64,000 nt of DNA from Microglena sp. YARC (GCA_022414725.1 CM039463.1:79714683-79778682); one strand, 5' to 3'; positions 1 through 12,300 are shown, counted from the stretch's first letter. The notes: a model not told the origin generated them from the letters alone. Made by a program: numbers and translations.

Positions 1-397
1 GCGATGAGATTTCGGCAGCTATTACGCCATGGCGTCCTTAACTTCACGTCCTCTGAGTAACTGTATTACACGGGTGTAACAATTTCAATTTCAATTTCAA
101 TTTCGGCAGCTAGGATTTCGACACGTAGGATTCCACACCTTCTGTCATTAATCCCCGTCACACTTATCACTATGCGTATTCTAAACAATGAGCGATTAAA
201 AAAAACAGACAAAACATGGGGATTAACTTATATTGTGTCGCGGTCCAAGACATGATCAAATCCCGGAGCGCAAAGACCGCGCTCAGCGCAGAGGCAAGTT
301 GGAAGCAGAGAGTTCCTTCTCTGGTTGGAAGTACCTAGCATACGCCATTCGGCTCCCTCCGTCCCTCGACCCCCCCGCCCCCCCGCCCCCCCCCCCC

Positions 398-432
<35 letters not shown>

Positions 433-1145
433 GCTTATCTCCTCGGCACTACGTGCCAGCTGTTTTACTCCTGGCTACACATAGGCAGCAGGATGGTGGC
501 CAATTGGTGACGACCAGATCAGCCCCTGCTGGTTTAATGTAGTGCCCAGACCATGAAAGGCCACAAGAAGGGAGGCTTGTACCTGGATCCCTCTCGCCTG
601 ACCTGAAATCAGATATGCGAAAGATAAATCAGGCAGCTTCACAAGTCTCATTATTGATAACTCTGATAGGCCAGACTTACTTCGAAGCTCTCTTGATTTG
701 TTCAGGAGAGAGTTCGGGATTTGTTTAGAAGATTTGTTCAGAAGAGATTGAGGGACAGAGGTAAACCTAGTAAGTTTATAACCGACATTTTTGCTAGTGA
801 AAAGGTTGAAGATATGCCGAGATGAGTGATGTGGGGCGTGTGGGGGGCGATAGTCCAGCAGCTTCACGGAGATAGGGTTAGTAGAGCCAGTAGAGCGTGT
901 TGAGCAGACTCGAGCAGACTTCGCGATTAAGGTGGCAGCGTGACAGAGCGGGCGGGAGTCGTGAGTGTAGCCGAGTGTAGCCGAGTGTAGCCGAGTTCTC
1001 GGACGTTACGAGGCTCACGCTCAGCGCTCACGGCCCACTCGGGATCGCTGTACTGCCGAGGTACTCTGTAATATTCTTTATTCCTCTTATTTTAGCGTTT
1101 CTCACTGCACCTATTTCACAACTTGACATCAGAGGACTCCAGTGC
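1..1145. other. Intergenic flank with simple repeats
   Basis: No gene is recognised here. Visible structure is a short tttcaa-type run near 87-105, a C-tract followed by (AC)n at about 369-428, and three copies of a ten-base unit gagtgtagcc near 961-990. Open frames across the C/AC tract are low-complexity proline/histidine-threonine translations and are not supported as genes. Confidence 0.6.
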
Positions 1146-1253
1146 TTGACATCCGCGCAAATATATTTGGACGTCATTTTTACGAAGTCCAACAAAATTA
1201 GGGCGTACAGCTTCGATAGAGAAATTTCTTCGAAGCCAGTAGATCGTCGTGCG

Positions 1254-4200
1254 ATGGAGCCCCGAAAGTCTTACCAGACGCGAGCTACCTCGAAAAAATT
1301 AGCAGCCTCGAACGTCTTGGAAGTATCGAGCTTGATACTCAGGATACTTGGGCCTCTTCTTCCAGCCTTCTTAGACTTCAAAGGTCGCCAGATCTTAAGA
1401 TTAACTTGCAAGCAGCTGAGCGAGGACGTGGATGCCTACACTCGGTGCCTGACCTTGGTATTCCCGGTTGTGGAGGAGAAGCTGTGCTCGTCGAATGAGA
1501 AGAAAAAGGTGCGCCTTGTTTATTGGGTGGAGTCAGCCTGGTGTTAGGGTAGCTGGGTTGGCTTGGATTTGATTACATGGTCTAGCAGCCTTCAGGCTGC
1601 TAACTGCAGACAGTGAGTTAACATGGTTAGTATGAACACTACCACGCCACACTCTGTTGCCTTGATGTTGGATGCCTCTCGCCTTTCTCGACAGATTTCT
1701 GGGGAAGGAAGGAGGTCTTGTCTTGGATCTTCAGCCTTGGATTGGTCTTGGATAGGTCTTGGGTCTTAGGTCCTGGACTCTTGGATTAGGTTTCTTTCTC
1801 TTTTCTTTCCTCGCTCCTGTCTTGGATCTTAGGTCTGGCCAGTGTGGCTCCCTTGTTGTTGCTGTTTGTCCTGTTGGTAGTGCTTTTTGGCAGTGGTGTT
1901 GAGTGTTTGCTTTTTGATCCTGCTCTTAACTGGAAATCTTATGAGGACGAACGAGAATCAAAATCGTTTTTTAAACATTATAGCCCTGCCAATATTGTAG
2001 AGGTAGGTATTACGCTGTGCAACTCCCCTCTAGCCCATGAGGCTGCCACCAGACTGTATAACACATTAGCGGTCTAGCTGCTGTGGGTTGAGTAGCTGCT
2101 CTGTTGCTCAACTAGTCAAGAATGGATGCTGATGGCCTGACCTACATTTTTTTTTTTGTTACAAGCAGCAGCTTCTGGACAGCTCCCTGCACCAGCCACT
2201 TGGCTGATCCCAATTATTTCACTAGTGCTGGAAGGTTATGATGCCAGCTTCCAGGTGTACTAGGTTGCTTTAGGCTTGTTTGAATAGACAGCCATGGGAT
2301 CTGCTGAGGAGCTGCCATGCATAGCCGAAAATAAAGACCAAGGTTGCATGATTCGAATGTATATGTGAATAATTATATATTCGTTTGCATTTGCATCCTG
2401 TGTGCTATTATTAACTTTTGTTGTTTTCCTGATATTTGATCATTCAAATGTATACGTGAACTATAGAAGATACGTAAATAATGGCTCTACATGTGAGTGC
2501 CTCTACATATCGTGCCATGTATCGCGTACCACATATTGCATACATGTGAGTGCCTCTATGTATCGTACCATTTATCTCGCACCACATATAGCAGACATGT
2601 GAGTGCCTCTACATATCGTACCATGTATCGCGCACCGCATATTGCCTACATGTGAGTGCCTCTACGTATCGTGCCATGTATCGCACACCACATATTGCAT
2701 ACATCTGATACAGGTGAGTGCCTCTACATATCGTACCATGTATCTCGTACCACATATCGCATACATGTGAGTGCCTCTATATACCGTGCCATGTATCGTG
2801 CACCACATATTGCACACATCTGATACATGTGAGTGCCTGTATGTATCGTACCATTTATCTCGTACCACGTATTGCATACAGGTGAGTGCCTCTACGTATC
2901 GTACCATGTATCGCGCACCACATTTAACATACTTAGATGCTTGTGAGCACCTCTATGTATCGTACCATGTATCGCGTACCACAGATAACAAACATGTGAG
3001 TGCCTCTGTGTATCGTACTTTGTATCGCGTAACACATACCACATATCATGTGACCTTGATAAAAACAGTGCCGACCTCAACACCTACCCTTCCCCTGTCC
3101 CTCCAGGCTGGACTTGACCTATCCGACCACCCCATTCTCCACAAGTGCCATAAACTTGAGCGCTTGGCCATTCTTATCAGTGATCGCCATGATGTCTTGC
3201 TCCTGGATGGCTTACCAGACAAGCTACAAGCTTTGACAATCAAGTCGCCTTTTTTTGCAGACCCTGCTGTCTTCCTCGGGCCCCTTCCATGTATCCAATC
3301 ATTGAAAGAGTTGAACCTCACTGGAATCCAACGTTTGTCTCAAGTGACCGATTTGGGTGTGTTGTCAGGTCTGCATGCCCTTAAGAAATATGAATGCATG
3401 AGCTTTGAGGATGTTTCTTTCTTGGGCTCATGCACAACTATGCAGGCTCTAACACTGAGGAATTGCAGGTCACTCGTGGATTTGTCAGCTTTAGGGTCAT
3501 GCGCAAACCTGCAGACACTGGATCTATCTCGTTGCGAGTCCCTTGTCGATGTGTCCGCTTTGCAGTCATGTTCTAACTTGCAGACGCTGGACCTGTCTGA
3601 TTGCGTCTCACTTGCGGATGTGTCTGCTTTGGGGTCATGCTCCAACTTGCATACTGTTACCCTGGATGGAAGCGATCAACTGGATTTGTCCGCTTTCGGG
3701 TCACTGACTAGCTTGCAGACTTTGAAGCTGTATGATTGCTTTGTTGTCGTGGAGTTGCTAGCTTTGGGGTCATACGCTAACCTTCTGACACTGGACATGT
3801 CTGAATGCTACATGCTTGTGGATGTGTCCGCTTTGCGGTCATGCACTAATTTGCGGACGCTCAACCTGACTCGTTGCTTCTCACTTACGGATGTGTCTCC
3901 TTTGGGTTCATGCACTAATTTGCAAACACTGGACCTGTCTCGTTGCCTGTTACTTGCAGATGCATCAGCTATGGGGTCGTGTGCCAACTTGCACACGCTC
4001 AACCTGACTTGTTGCTACTCTCTTGCAGATGTGTCAGTTTTGGGGTCATGTGCCAACCTGCAGACACTGAACTTGTCTCGTTGCCAGTCACTTGCAGATG
4101 TGTCAGCTTTGGGGTCATGTGCCAACCTGCAGACACTGAACTTGTCCGGTTGCGAGTCACTTGCAAGTGTGTCAGCTTTGGGGTTATGCGCTAAATTGAA

Positions 4201-4402
4201 GTCACTTGACTTGTGTAGATGCAACAAAATTCAAAAGATTTCAGGCTTGGCAAGGTGTTCTGATTTGCGGCTCCTCAGAGTAAGTGATGACATGAAAAAA
4301 TTGCTTGTACGAGCTTTACGGGCTCGCACACAATTGCAACTGGATATTATACAAATTAACAACGAGATGGTGAGTGGAGCCAATATGCCCACCTATTACT
4401 AG
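1254..4402 (+). CDS. Leucine-rich-repeat protein with F-box-like N-terminus, two exons (1254..1508, 3107..4402)
   Basis: The ATG at 1254 is the first in-frame methionine of the open frame. Exon 1 (85 codons) ends at AAG before a GTGCGC donor at 1509. Exon 2 begins after the acceptor ctccag (3101-3106) in phase 0 and ends with TAG at 4400-4402, giving about 516 residues. Residues about 20-65 (LRILGPLLPAFLDF, then LRLTCKQLSEDVDAY) resemble a degenerate F-box helix block as found in algal LRR proteins; this is inference. The C-terminal half holds about 13 tandem repeats of 23 residues, pattern LxxLxxCxxLxxLxLxxCxxL, for example ALGSCANLQTLDLSRC, which is the cysteine-containing/plant-type LRR signature. 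Such proteins usually bind partner proteins, often as E3-ligase adaptors. No signal peptide or membrane segment is seen. The 1.6-kb intron holds a MITE and a satellite. The LRR call is firm; the exon junction rests on splice consensus and phase only. Confidence 0.82.
1844..2077 (+). other. Orphan open frame inside the LRR-gene intron
   Basis: A 77-codon open frame starts at a GTG and begins with a hydrophobic run (LLLLFVLLVVLFGSG) followed by a mixed, normal-looking segment (DPALNWKSYEDERES). It lies wholly inside the LRR intron, has no ATG and no recognisable family. It could be a skipped exon, an unrelated remnant or chance. Confidence 0.2.
2150..2337. mobile_element. Family B MITE-like element (diverged copy)
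   Basis: The left end gttacaagcagcagcttctgg and the right end gagctgccatgcatagccg match the inverted termini of the intact copy at 33288-33490. The interior shares the 'cagcttccaggtgtactaggttgc' block in diverged form. It has no coding capacity. Confidence 0.65.
2480..3050. repeat. Intronic satellite, about 55-70-bp units
   Basis: Roughly ten diverged tandem units carry the core gtgagtgcctctacatatcg followed by taccatgtatcgcgcacc. The array fills the 3' half of the LRR-gene intron and ends about 50 bp before the acceptor. Open frames on both strands are by-products of the repeat. Confidence 0.85.
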
Positions 4403-4578
4403 AGACAGGCATATCATATGATGTTGACCAAAGGCGGGTATCGTATCATATGATATCATACAAATTGCATCGTATGATATTGTATGAAAATGGTAACTTT
4501 GGCCTAGTCAGACTGCCGGCATCATATGATATCATATGATGACATGATATCATATGATATCATACTGCCGTTCCCTAC
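4403..4578 (+). mobile_element. Family A MITE: AT-palindrome element
   Basis: The element runs from gacaggcatatcatatgatg to tgccgttccctac. Multiple ATCATATGAT palindromes surround the conserved core 'ggtaactttggcctagtcag'. The ends are inverted (GGCAtatcatatgat against atgatatcatacTGCC). It begins immediately after the LRR stop codon and probably lies in the 3' UTR or just beyond it. Confidence 0.75.
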
Positions 4579-4614
4579 CTATTACTAGCTACGTACAGGG
4601 AAACTTCCACATGG

Positions 4615-5345
4615 TGACTCCTATTGGTGCGAATAGCCACCATGGCACCCTAGCCACCTTAACACCCTCTTGGCGCGACTAGCCGCCCTGTCAGCTCGAA
4701 TAGCCACCATGGCACCCTAGCCACCTTAACACCCTCTTGGCGCGATTAGCCGCCCTGTCAGCGCGAATAGCCATGCTGGCACCCAAGCCACCCTGGCACC
4801 CTGTTGGTGCGATTAGCCGCCCTGTTGGCGCAAATAGCCATGCTGGCATCCAAGCCACCCTAGCACCCTGTTGGTGCGATTAGCCGTCCTGTTGGCGCGA
4901 ATAGCCATGCTGGCACCCTAGCCACCCTGGCACCCTGTTGGTGCGGTTAGCCTCCCTGTTGGCGCAAATAGCCATGCTGGTACCCTAGCCACCTTAGCAC
5001 CCTATTGGGTGTGATTAGCCTCCCTGTTGGCGCAAATAGCCATGCTGGCACCCAAGCCACCCTGGCACCCTGTTGGTGCGATTAGCCTCCCTGTTGGCGC
5101 AAATAGCCATGCTGGCACCCAAGCCACCCTGGCACCCTGTTGGTGCGATTAGCCTCCCAGTTGGCGCAAATAGCCATGCTGGCACCCAAGCCACCCTGGC
5201 ACCCTGTTGGCGCGATTTTCCGCCCTGTTGGCGAAAATAGCCTCCGTGGCACCCGAGCCACCATGGCACCCGAGCCACCCTGGCACCCTGTTGGTGTGAT
5301 CGGCCGCCCTGTTGGCACAAATAGCCATGCTGGCACCCGAGCCAC
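4615..5345. repeat. About 66-bp minisatellite downstream of the LRR gene
   Basis: About eleven units built on 'ccaccctggcaccctgttgg', 'tgcgattagcctccctgttgg' and 'cgcaaatagccatgctggca'. Divergence is highest at the left end. Open frames on both strands are repeat artefacts. Confidence 0.9.
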
Positions 5346-5475
5346 CCTAGTAAAACGATTGTTTGGGGTTTAGTTCTTCAATGCCTCTTCTCTTTAAGCC
5401 CTTCCTATCACGGTTGGGCAAGTCTCTTAAGCCTATTTGGCCTACCCCCGGACTGTAACTTACATACATACATGA
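5345..5475 (+). repeat. Family G dispersed repeat
   Basis: Carries ttgtttggggtttagttc, gcccttcctatcacggttgg and gcctatttggcctacccccg, ending in a catacata run. The same block recurs in reverse at 32985-33150 and in shortened form at 33535, 38305 (reverse), 51275, 54605 and 58275. Confidence 0.7.
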
Positions 5476-5554
5476 TGGTGGAGAGAACGATAATGATATT
5501 GAGATGGCTGACCAAGGGGATACTGATTGTCTCTTGGGTCGTAGCGCTCAACAA

Positions 5555-5800
5555 CAGACGAACAAGTTCTATGCAGCGTCGCAAGCGACGCTAAAAATTG
5601 GCGGAGCGTGTTTGCAATGGAGCGACAGGTGGCAACAGAAGGGAGTTAGTTACGAGACCGTTGGCTGTCGTATCAGGCTTCGTCTTGGTCAGACTCCGGG
5701 TCGCACATACGGACAAATGGGTAATCCTGAGGGCTCCCGCTTGCTTGAAGAGGGAGATCCGCCAAAAAGAAGTAGGGGGTTACCTTGCATGAGTGGGCAA
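5555..5800 (+). mobile_element. Family C GC-rich dispersed element
   Basis: Starts near gcagcgtcgcaagcgacgct, continues with ggagcgacaggtggcaacag and gttagttacgagaccgttgg, and ends in a gggctcccgc...gggagatccgcc hairpin followed by an A-run. At least seven further copies lie in the window. It has no ORF and is probably a non-autonomous transposon or SINE-like unit. Confidence 0.7.
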
Positions 5801-5849
5801 GCCCCATGCAAGGTCAACCCTTGCTAATATATGGGTACAACTACCCGAG

Positions 5850-6105
5850 GTGGTCTGTCTGGGGGGGAGATACTTATCGCACGAGTTCCAAAGAGGTGCC
5901 ATTGGACTGCCTTCGCCAAGGCCTACTCATGGGTGGTCTTAGAATTTCAGTGGTTGCAGTGTTGTGTGTGTGTGTGGGGGGGGGGGGGGGGGGGGGGGGG
6001 GGGAAATACTTATTGCTCGAGGTCCAAAGTGGTGCCAAGACTGTTCTTCCCAAGGCCTACCTATGGGTGGTCTCGGAATTTCATTTGGAGACCAGAGTGA
6101 AAAGT
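5850..6105. repeat. Tandem duplication with G-tract
   Basis: Two copies of a block starting 'gatacttat(c/t)gc(a/t)cgag' and containing 'ggcctac...atgggtggtct' are separated by (GT)n followed by a G-run of about 36 at 5968-6003. Function is not apparent. Confidence 0.6.
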
Positions 6106-7124
6106 TTGCAGAAAAACAAATGAAGGCTGCCCCCCCCCCCCCCCTTTAAATTAGGTGCTCAGAAAAATCAGAAAAATGCTCGATAAATCGCAAATATTCA
6201 TGTCATATACTTCCTATACTAGGAATACATTGATCGGCTTATTTCAACTTTTCGCAGAGGATGCTACCTCCTAAATCTCTTCATACAATCATTGATCAAC
6301 AGATCCATACAATCATAGATCTATACCATTGACCTTGCTGCCCCATTGCTCAAGTTCAAGTAACTGCTGAGGTACGGTTCGTTAACTACATTGGCGTCCT
6401 GGTCCTGAGGTTTAGACTCCGTCCCTACACCAGGATGGGAAGCTTGTCTGTCCTGGACAACTGCCTTGGTTACTTCTAGGAGTAACACTGGCATGTGGTT
6501 GGTCAATGGTGCGGGTGTAGTGTTGGCGCGGGCTGACAACTCCTGTCGGCCTAGGGGTGCCCAACTGCCTACTCGTTCATTTCAAGTAGAAGAAACTCCT
6601 GCGATCACATATAATATTTTGAGTCTAGAGCTAGCACAAGGAGACCCACCATGTAAAAGAAAAGAAGCTAGACAGCGCCGGGTGGCAATTGGGAAGTTCC
6701 TCGTGTCAGTCGTGTGCCGCTGAATTGAAGGCCGCAAGGGATCGGAAGCCCTACAACCGTAAAAAATGTCTTCAATTGTGTCAGAAATGTACAATGATAA
6801 GGAAACAGGACCCCTGACTGGACTCCAAACAGTCAATTGTGGCGAGGGCGGAATCTTAGATTCGGAAAGGGCACAGTTCATGCGATTTAAACTTTAACAA
6901 GAGTCACTAAGTGCTGGGCCCAGCAAAAACATGCAGCGGGGCTCTCGACTACACGCTTCATATACTCGTCATGATACCATACATCAATATAAATTAAAAC
7001 GACAGTCAAAACGTAAGCTTATTTGTATGCATATTCCGGATTGTTTTGCAACTTGGCAATTTGCAAAGTCGCAAATATTAAATAAGCTCTATAGAAGATG
7101 TGGAAATGAAGCCCCACCTTTATA
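6106..7124. other. Unassigned intergenic stretch
   Basis: No gene, known repeat or satellite is recognised. Open frames of 64-99 codons occur on both strands, but none has a recognisable motif, splice context or repeat copy elsewhere in the window. Confidence 0.5.
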
Positions 7125-7131
7125 GGCGGAG

Positions 7132-7193
<62 letters not shown>

Positions 7194-7395
7194 TGCGAGG
7201 CGAGAGCCCCTAGATCCACACCGTTGTCTATCTGTGCGTCCGTCCAACCAAGAAAACGAAGCCTGACACGCCAGCCAACCTTTCCCATAACTAACTGGCT
7301 TATGTCAACTCCATTCCGTTGCCACCTGTCCTTCCATAGCCGACACTCTCCGTCAATCTTCCGCGTTGCTTGTGACACTACGAAAGACTTGTTTA
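7125..7395 (-). mobile_element. Family C element, reverse, with expanded C-tract
   Basis: Reverse-orientation copy with ggcggagcc at the left end, then a C-run of about 60 (7131-7193) where other copies have the 'cctcttcaaggggg' hairpin, followed by the family C body (cctgacacgccagccaacc, ccattccgttgccacctgtc). The terminal hairpin has been replaced or expanded into a homopolymer. Confidence 0.75.
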
Positions 7396-7477
7396 CTACC
7401 AGGGCACATCCAGGTTCTACGACCCCCAGTTGCCAGAAGGAATGCTGCAGGTTGTATGCTGCCAACTCTATCACATA

Positions 7478-7652
7478 GCTTTTCTTTTCAGCTATGAGCA
7501 CCAGCTTCTAGGCAACTCCCTTGACTAGCTATTGAGCCCAACCAAATGCAACCTAAGACACAATCAGCTGTCCAGGACTGCTGAAATGTTTGGGTTTAGC
7601 TTAGTGGCTGGCTCAAGGAGCTGCCTAGAAGCTACTGCTTCAGCCGAAATGA
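7478..7652 (+). mobile_element. Family B MITE
   Basis: Left terminus cttttcagctatgagcacca and right terminus gagctgcctagaagctactg are inverted copies of each other. The interior has 'caacctaagacacaatcagctg', also seen in the copy at 23017. It has no ORF. Confidence 0.7.
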
Positions 7653-7756
7653 AACGCACTGCTCCATCACCAACATGTCCGTACAATCTCCGTACAATCT
7701 TCAGAGGCTAGTACACATACACCCTCTTCCAGGGTTTAGTCCAGGTAAAGCCTAGT

Positions 7757-7835
7757 TGGTAGTTGGCCCCAGTGCAAGCGAACGGGCTGGCCCCCTCAAC
7801 CTCACGCCTCATAACATGGCAATCTATTTAGTTAT
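7757..7835 (+). repeat. Family E dispersed repeat
   Basis: Shows ggccccagtgcaagcgaac, gggctggccccctcaacctc and acgcctcataa, followed by a (tatt)-like run. Similar copies lie at 12590, 14035, 20525, 20645, 38415 and 62355. Confidence 0.65.
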
Positions 7836-7909
7836 TCACGTAAACCCTCTCCCAAAGCCTGATCATACTTGAGGCGTCAGAAACCTTCAAATCCTTGGGG
7901 TGATCCTCA

Positions 7910-8470
7910 ATGCACTGCGGGACAGATGATGGTGATGCGTTTCAGGTTGGTACAGTTGTAAATATGACCACAAATGATGGTGACACGGTCGAGGATGCGG
8001 TACATGTTTGTGAAGCAGTAAAGTTGATCACAAATGATGGTGATACGGTCGAGGATGCGGTACATGTTTGTGATGCAGTAAAGTTGATCACAAATGATGG
8101 TGACGCGGAAGAGGATGCGGTACATGTTTGTGAAGCATTAAAGTTGATCACAAACCATGGTTTGTTCAGCAGTATAGTTGATCACAAATAATGGTGATGC
8201 GGTCGAGGATGCGGTACATGTTTGTGAAGCAGTATAGTTGATCAAAAACCATTGTTTGTACAGCAGTGTAGTTGATCACAAATGGTGGTGTTGCGGCGCA
8301 TGTTTGTACATAATTCTAATTGATCACAGATGAGGGTGATGCAGTACACTCAGTACAACAGTACATTTGATCGCGGGTGATGTAATGCCATACATGTTGG
8401 TACCGCAAATCAGTTGATCACAGGTGATAGTGGAACGGTACACACTGGTACATCAGTGCACTCGATCGAA
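7910..8470. repeat. About 57-60-bp satellite
   Basis: Four closely matching units of 'acaaatgatggtgatacgg', 'tcgaggatgcggtacatg' and 'tttgtgatgcagtaaagttg' are followed by about five progressively diverged units to 8470. The open frames on both strands reflect a unit length divisible by three. Confidence 0.85.
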
Positions 8471-8524
8471 GCAGACCTTACGTTTGTGTAAGCCATCTAA
8501 AATGTACAAAACATGTAGATATTC

Positions 8525-8705
8525 ATTTTTCATGTGCGACGCATCGCCATTCCGTCTCTGCATGGCGACTCATGGGTCAGGCTGAACTAGTCAGAAATGC
8601 CCCCCTGAACCCCCTAGGCTCCGCGCGAGGCCCTAGGGGGGTTGGGGCAGCGAGTCGCACTGGGGTCGCGTCAAGTCTCTCAGTTTGCGACGCGGTGCAT
8701 GAAAA
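8525..8705. repeat. Family F dispersed element
   Basis: Bounded by inverted-looking ends catgtgcgacgcatcgcc and gcgacgcggtgcatgaaaaa. Contains 'atggcgactcatgggtcagg', 'ctagtcagaaatgc' and a c/g-rich centre. Related copies are at 11515-11710 and 20285-20460, with a partial copy at 11160-11290. Confidence 0.6.
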
Positions 8706-8984
8706 AATAAAATAAACTGGTCAATGTATGAACAGAGCAGATGGGGAACGTGAGGATACCGTAATCCCGGGATTTCCATTCATTTTGAATTTTTAAATTA
8801 TTTTCTTTATCGCGAGTTTTTAAAACATCCTTTGCAATTTTTAAATATTTTAAAAGCTTGAGACATAGGTCAAACAAAAAAAAGGAAAATTTTATATTAC
8901 CTGGGCTATAAATTATAAGTTCACCAGTGTACTGCATCCAAGCTAAGCCGAGAATCTTTCGCAAGAATCACTTCATCTTAGTGC
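8706..8984. other. AT-rich stretch without recognised features
   Basis: Low-complexity A/T-rich sequence. A 94-codon minus-strand frame shows no recognisable motif. The missing last exon of the neighbouring peroxiredoxin gene could lie here or further left, but none of it could be identified. Confidence 0.4.
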
Positions 8985-9085
8985 GCCTACTCTTTTGCAG
9001 GAGTAGCAACGCCATTCAAACTGAATCCTCGGTGTCGCTGGTTTATGTAGTGAGACCCACCTCCTGGGGTGAAAATCCTCTCACT
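8985..9085 (+). repeat. Family I dispersed repeat
   Basis: Shares ctactcttttgcaggagt, 'aactgaatcctcggtgtcgc' and gagacccacctcctgggg with 56635-56740. Two copies are visible in this window. Confidence 0.6.
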
Positions 9086-9169
9086 GCGTAGACAAAGAAA
9101 TTCTGACAGTTCGTGGTGAGCCATGCCTGATCAGATGACATGCTTCCCATCTGCTGCACGATCCTCTGG

Positions 9170-9268
9170 ATCCCCCCCCCCCCCCCCCCCCTCCCCCCCC
9201 CCCACACACACACACACCACACACACACACACCAAACACCTTGCCTACACCCAAAGTAGTATATATAG

Positions 9269-9330
<62 letters not shown>
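9170..9330. repeat. Two composite C(n)(AC)n microsatellites
   Basis: Two consecutive tracts, each a C-run followed by (AC)n (9174-9233 and 9270-9329), lie just downstream of the last recognised peroxiredoxin exon. The high-copy frames here are simple-repeat translations. Confidence 0.9.
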
Positions 9331-9331
<1 letters not shown>

Positions 9332-9382
9332 CCACCAGGTAGCTCAAACTGTTTGGATATATTCCCTTTTTGACACACTCAC

Positions 9383-12300
9383 CAGCTTGACCAGGATGCC
9401 ATCCTCCACGATGGCAGCAAAGCGCTGGCACTTGGGTCCAGCCTCCGTACCCATTTCCAAACCAAGCAGGCGCATGAACGCTCCGGTGCGGTCAGCCAAC
9501 AGGTCCATCTGCATGTGAACAGGACACAACACAGATTGTAGGTAATAAAGCTGGGTAATACAGCTAAGTAATAAAGCTGGATAATCTGCAGGTGAACAGG
9601 ACGACACAGGTTGTAGATTATATGGCTGGGTAATCTGCATGTGAACAGGACAACACTGGTTGTAGATGATAAAGCTGGGTAATCTGCATGTGAACAACAC
9701 AACACTGGTTGTAGGTAATAAAGCTGGGTAATACAGCTGGGAAATAAATCTGGGTCATCTGCAGGTGAACAGTACACGACACAGGTTGTAGGTACACAAT
9801 AGATTGTACGTACGAAGGACACACAGGCGCGCCAGTAAACACAGTGGATGGCACACAGCACCATGTGCAGAACACAGGTAACACAAAATATGGGATAGGT
9901 ACGAAGGATGCAGCACCATGCACAGTACACAATAGATTGTAGGTACGAAGGACACACAGCTGCGTAAGTAGACTCTGTGGTAGGTACACATGGCACACAG
10001 CACCATGAACTGAACACAACACAACACAGTTTACACAAAATATGTGGTAGGTTCACAAGGCTCACAGCACCATGCACAGGACACAACACAGGTTGTATGT
10101 GCACAATAGGGTGTAGGTACTAAGGACACACAGCTGCGTCAGTTAACACTGTTGTAGGTACACATGGCACACAGCACCATGGACAGGACACAACACATGT
10201 TACACAAAATATATGGTAGGTACAAAGGACGTAGCACCATGCACAGTACATACCACAGGTTGTACGTACGAATGACACACACCTGCATCAGTAGACACTG
10301 TGGTAGGTACACATGGCACACAACACCATGTGCAGAACACAACACAGGTGACACCAAATATGTGGTATGTACACAAGGCACACAGCACCATGTACAAGAC
10401 ATAACACAGGTTGCAGGTACACAATAGATTGTAGGTACGAAGGACACACAGCTGCGTCAGTTAACACTGTTGTAGGTACACATGGCAAACAGCACCATGC
10501 ACAACACAACACAGGTACACAAAATATGTGGTATGTACACAAGGCACACAGCACCATGTACAAGACATAACCCACGTTGCAGGTACACAATAGATTGTAG
10601 GTACGAAGGACACACAGCTGCGTCAGTTAACACTGTTGTAGGTACACATGGCACACAGCACCATGCACAACACAACACAGGTTACACAAAATATGTGGTA
10701 TGTACACAAGGCACACAGCACCATGCACAGGACACAATACAGGTTATGGGGAACACAATAGGTTGTTGGCACAAAGGAGACACAGAAACACTGTGGTCGG
10801 TACACATGGCACACAGCACCATGAACAGTACACAACACAGGTTACACAAACACCTACAACATCTGATCACTGGACAGAAGTGTGCTTGACTGCAGGACCC
10901 TGCACCTGTGCACAGTTTGTTTTTGGCGGAGCCCCCTCTTCAAGGGGGTGGGAGCCCCCATGTTTACCCATTTGTCCGTTCGACCGACCGGCCGACCATC
11001 TGACCGCGATAAAGCCTGACACGTCAGCCAACGGTCTCGTAACTAACTCGATTCTGTTGCCACCTGCAGGTGCACCTGTCGCTCCGTCGCGATCAATCTC
11101 CGCCATTTTTTAGCGTCGCAGGCGACGCTGCATAGAACTTGTTTTTCCGAGGACGCCTCGCCAGCCTGCTGCTGCATGCATCTGGCTAAACTAGTCAGAA
11201 ATAGCTTCTGGAATCACCCAGGCTCAGCGAGGCTCAGGGGGCAGCGTGTCACACTGGGGCAGCACTGAGTCACACAAATCAAAAAGTGACCTGTGCTACT
11301 GAACTGCCAATTACGCCGTATTGAATCATTCCCACGATGTCCTGCTGAACTTCAACATATTGCAGCATTACCAACCAACCAAGCTGTACTGCTTAAGTAC
11401 ACTGTATTGCAGCAATGACACACTAAACTGCTGAGCTGCCGAACTCAGCTGTACTGCAGCACTGCCTATAGGTAAACTCAACCTGCTGACCCTGTACTAC
11501 TGAAAATACCTTCAGTGTTTTTATTTCCGTGCAACGCGTTGCAAATTGAGCGACTCGGTGCGACCCCAGTGCGACGCGCTGCCTCTCCAACCTTGCGGAG
11601 CGAGAAGTGCGGGGCCCGAGGGGTCCGGGGGGGCAGTTCTGACTATTTTAGCCAGACCCATGCGTCGCCATGCAGCGACGGAATAGCGACGTGTCTCCAA
11701 AAACAAAAACACTGCCTACCTTTGAACACTTCAGGTTGGCCTTCTCAGAAATCGCCTTCACCACCTCGGGGGCAGCTGGGGTCACAGCCACAATACGATC
11801 CACACCCTTGGTGGACATGATCTCAGCCTGGTGTGAACAGGTGCGAAAGAGTCAGACCAGGTGCGAAAGAGTCAGACCAGGTGTGAAAGAGTCAGACCAG
11901 GTGCGAAAGAGTCAGACCAGGTGTGAAAGAGTCAGACCAGGTGTGAAAGAGTCAGACCAGGTGTGAAAGAGTCAGACCAGGTGTGAAAGAGTCAGACCAG
12001 GTGTGAAAGAGTCAGACCAGGTGTGAAAGAGTCAGACCAGGTGTGAAAGAGTCAGACCAGGTGCGAAAGAGTCAGACCAGGTGTGAATTGTGAGTGCGGA
12101 CAGGTGTGAGTTGTCAGTGTGAACAGGTGCAAATTGTCAATGTGAAAAGGTATAAAGTGTCAGATCATTTGCAAATACTGTATTCTGACCTATCCGGGGG
12201 GGTCGTGACACCTTGCCATAGTCTCAGCCTGGAGGTATAGAGCACGTGTAAAATCAGGAAGAGCCTGGATCAAATATATATTGATATATGCTGATGTTAA

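Noticed and set aside
4400..4402. Use of TAG as a glutamine codon (as in some ulvophyte algae), prompted by the gag TAG
   Set aside because: The LRR frame ends sensibly at TAG, the other genes end at TGA or TAA, and one stop in a transposon is weak evidence for a variant code.
9088..9175. Candidate last exon of the peroxiredoxin gene (minus strand, RIVQQMGSMSSDQAWL...)
   Set aside because: It does not resemble the PrxII C-terminus, abuts a C-tract rather than a clear acceptor, and its left part is family I repeat.
9123..9518. Frames rich in Pro/Thr/His or Val/Cys/Gly over C/AC tracts (also at 233-510, 37-37.4 kb, 25.6-26 kb)
   Set aside because: Simple-sequence translations; no conserved motif.
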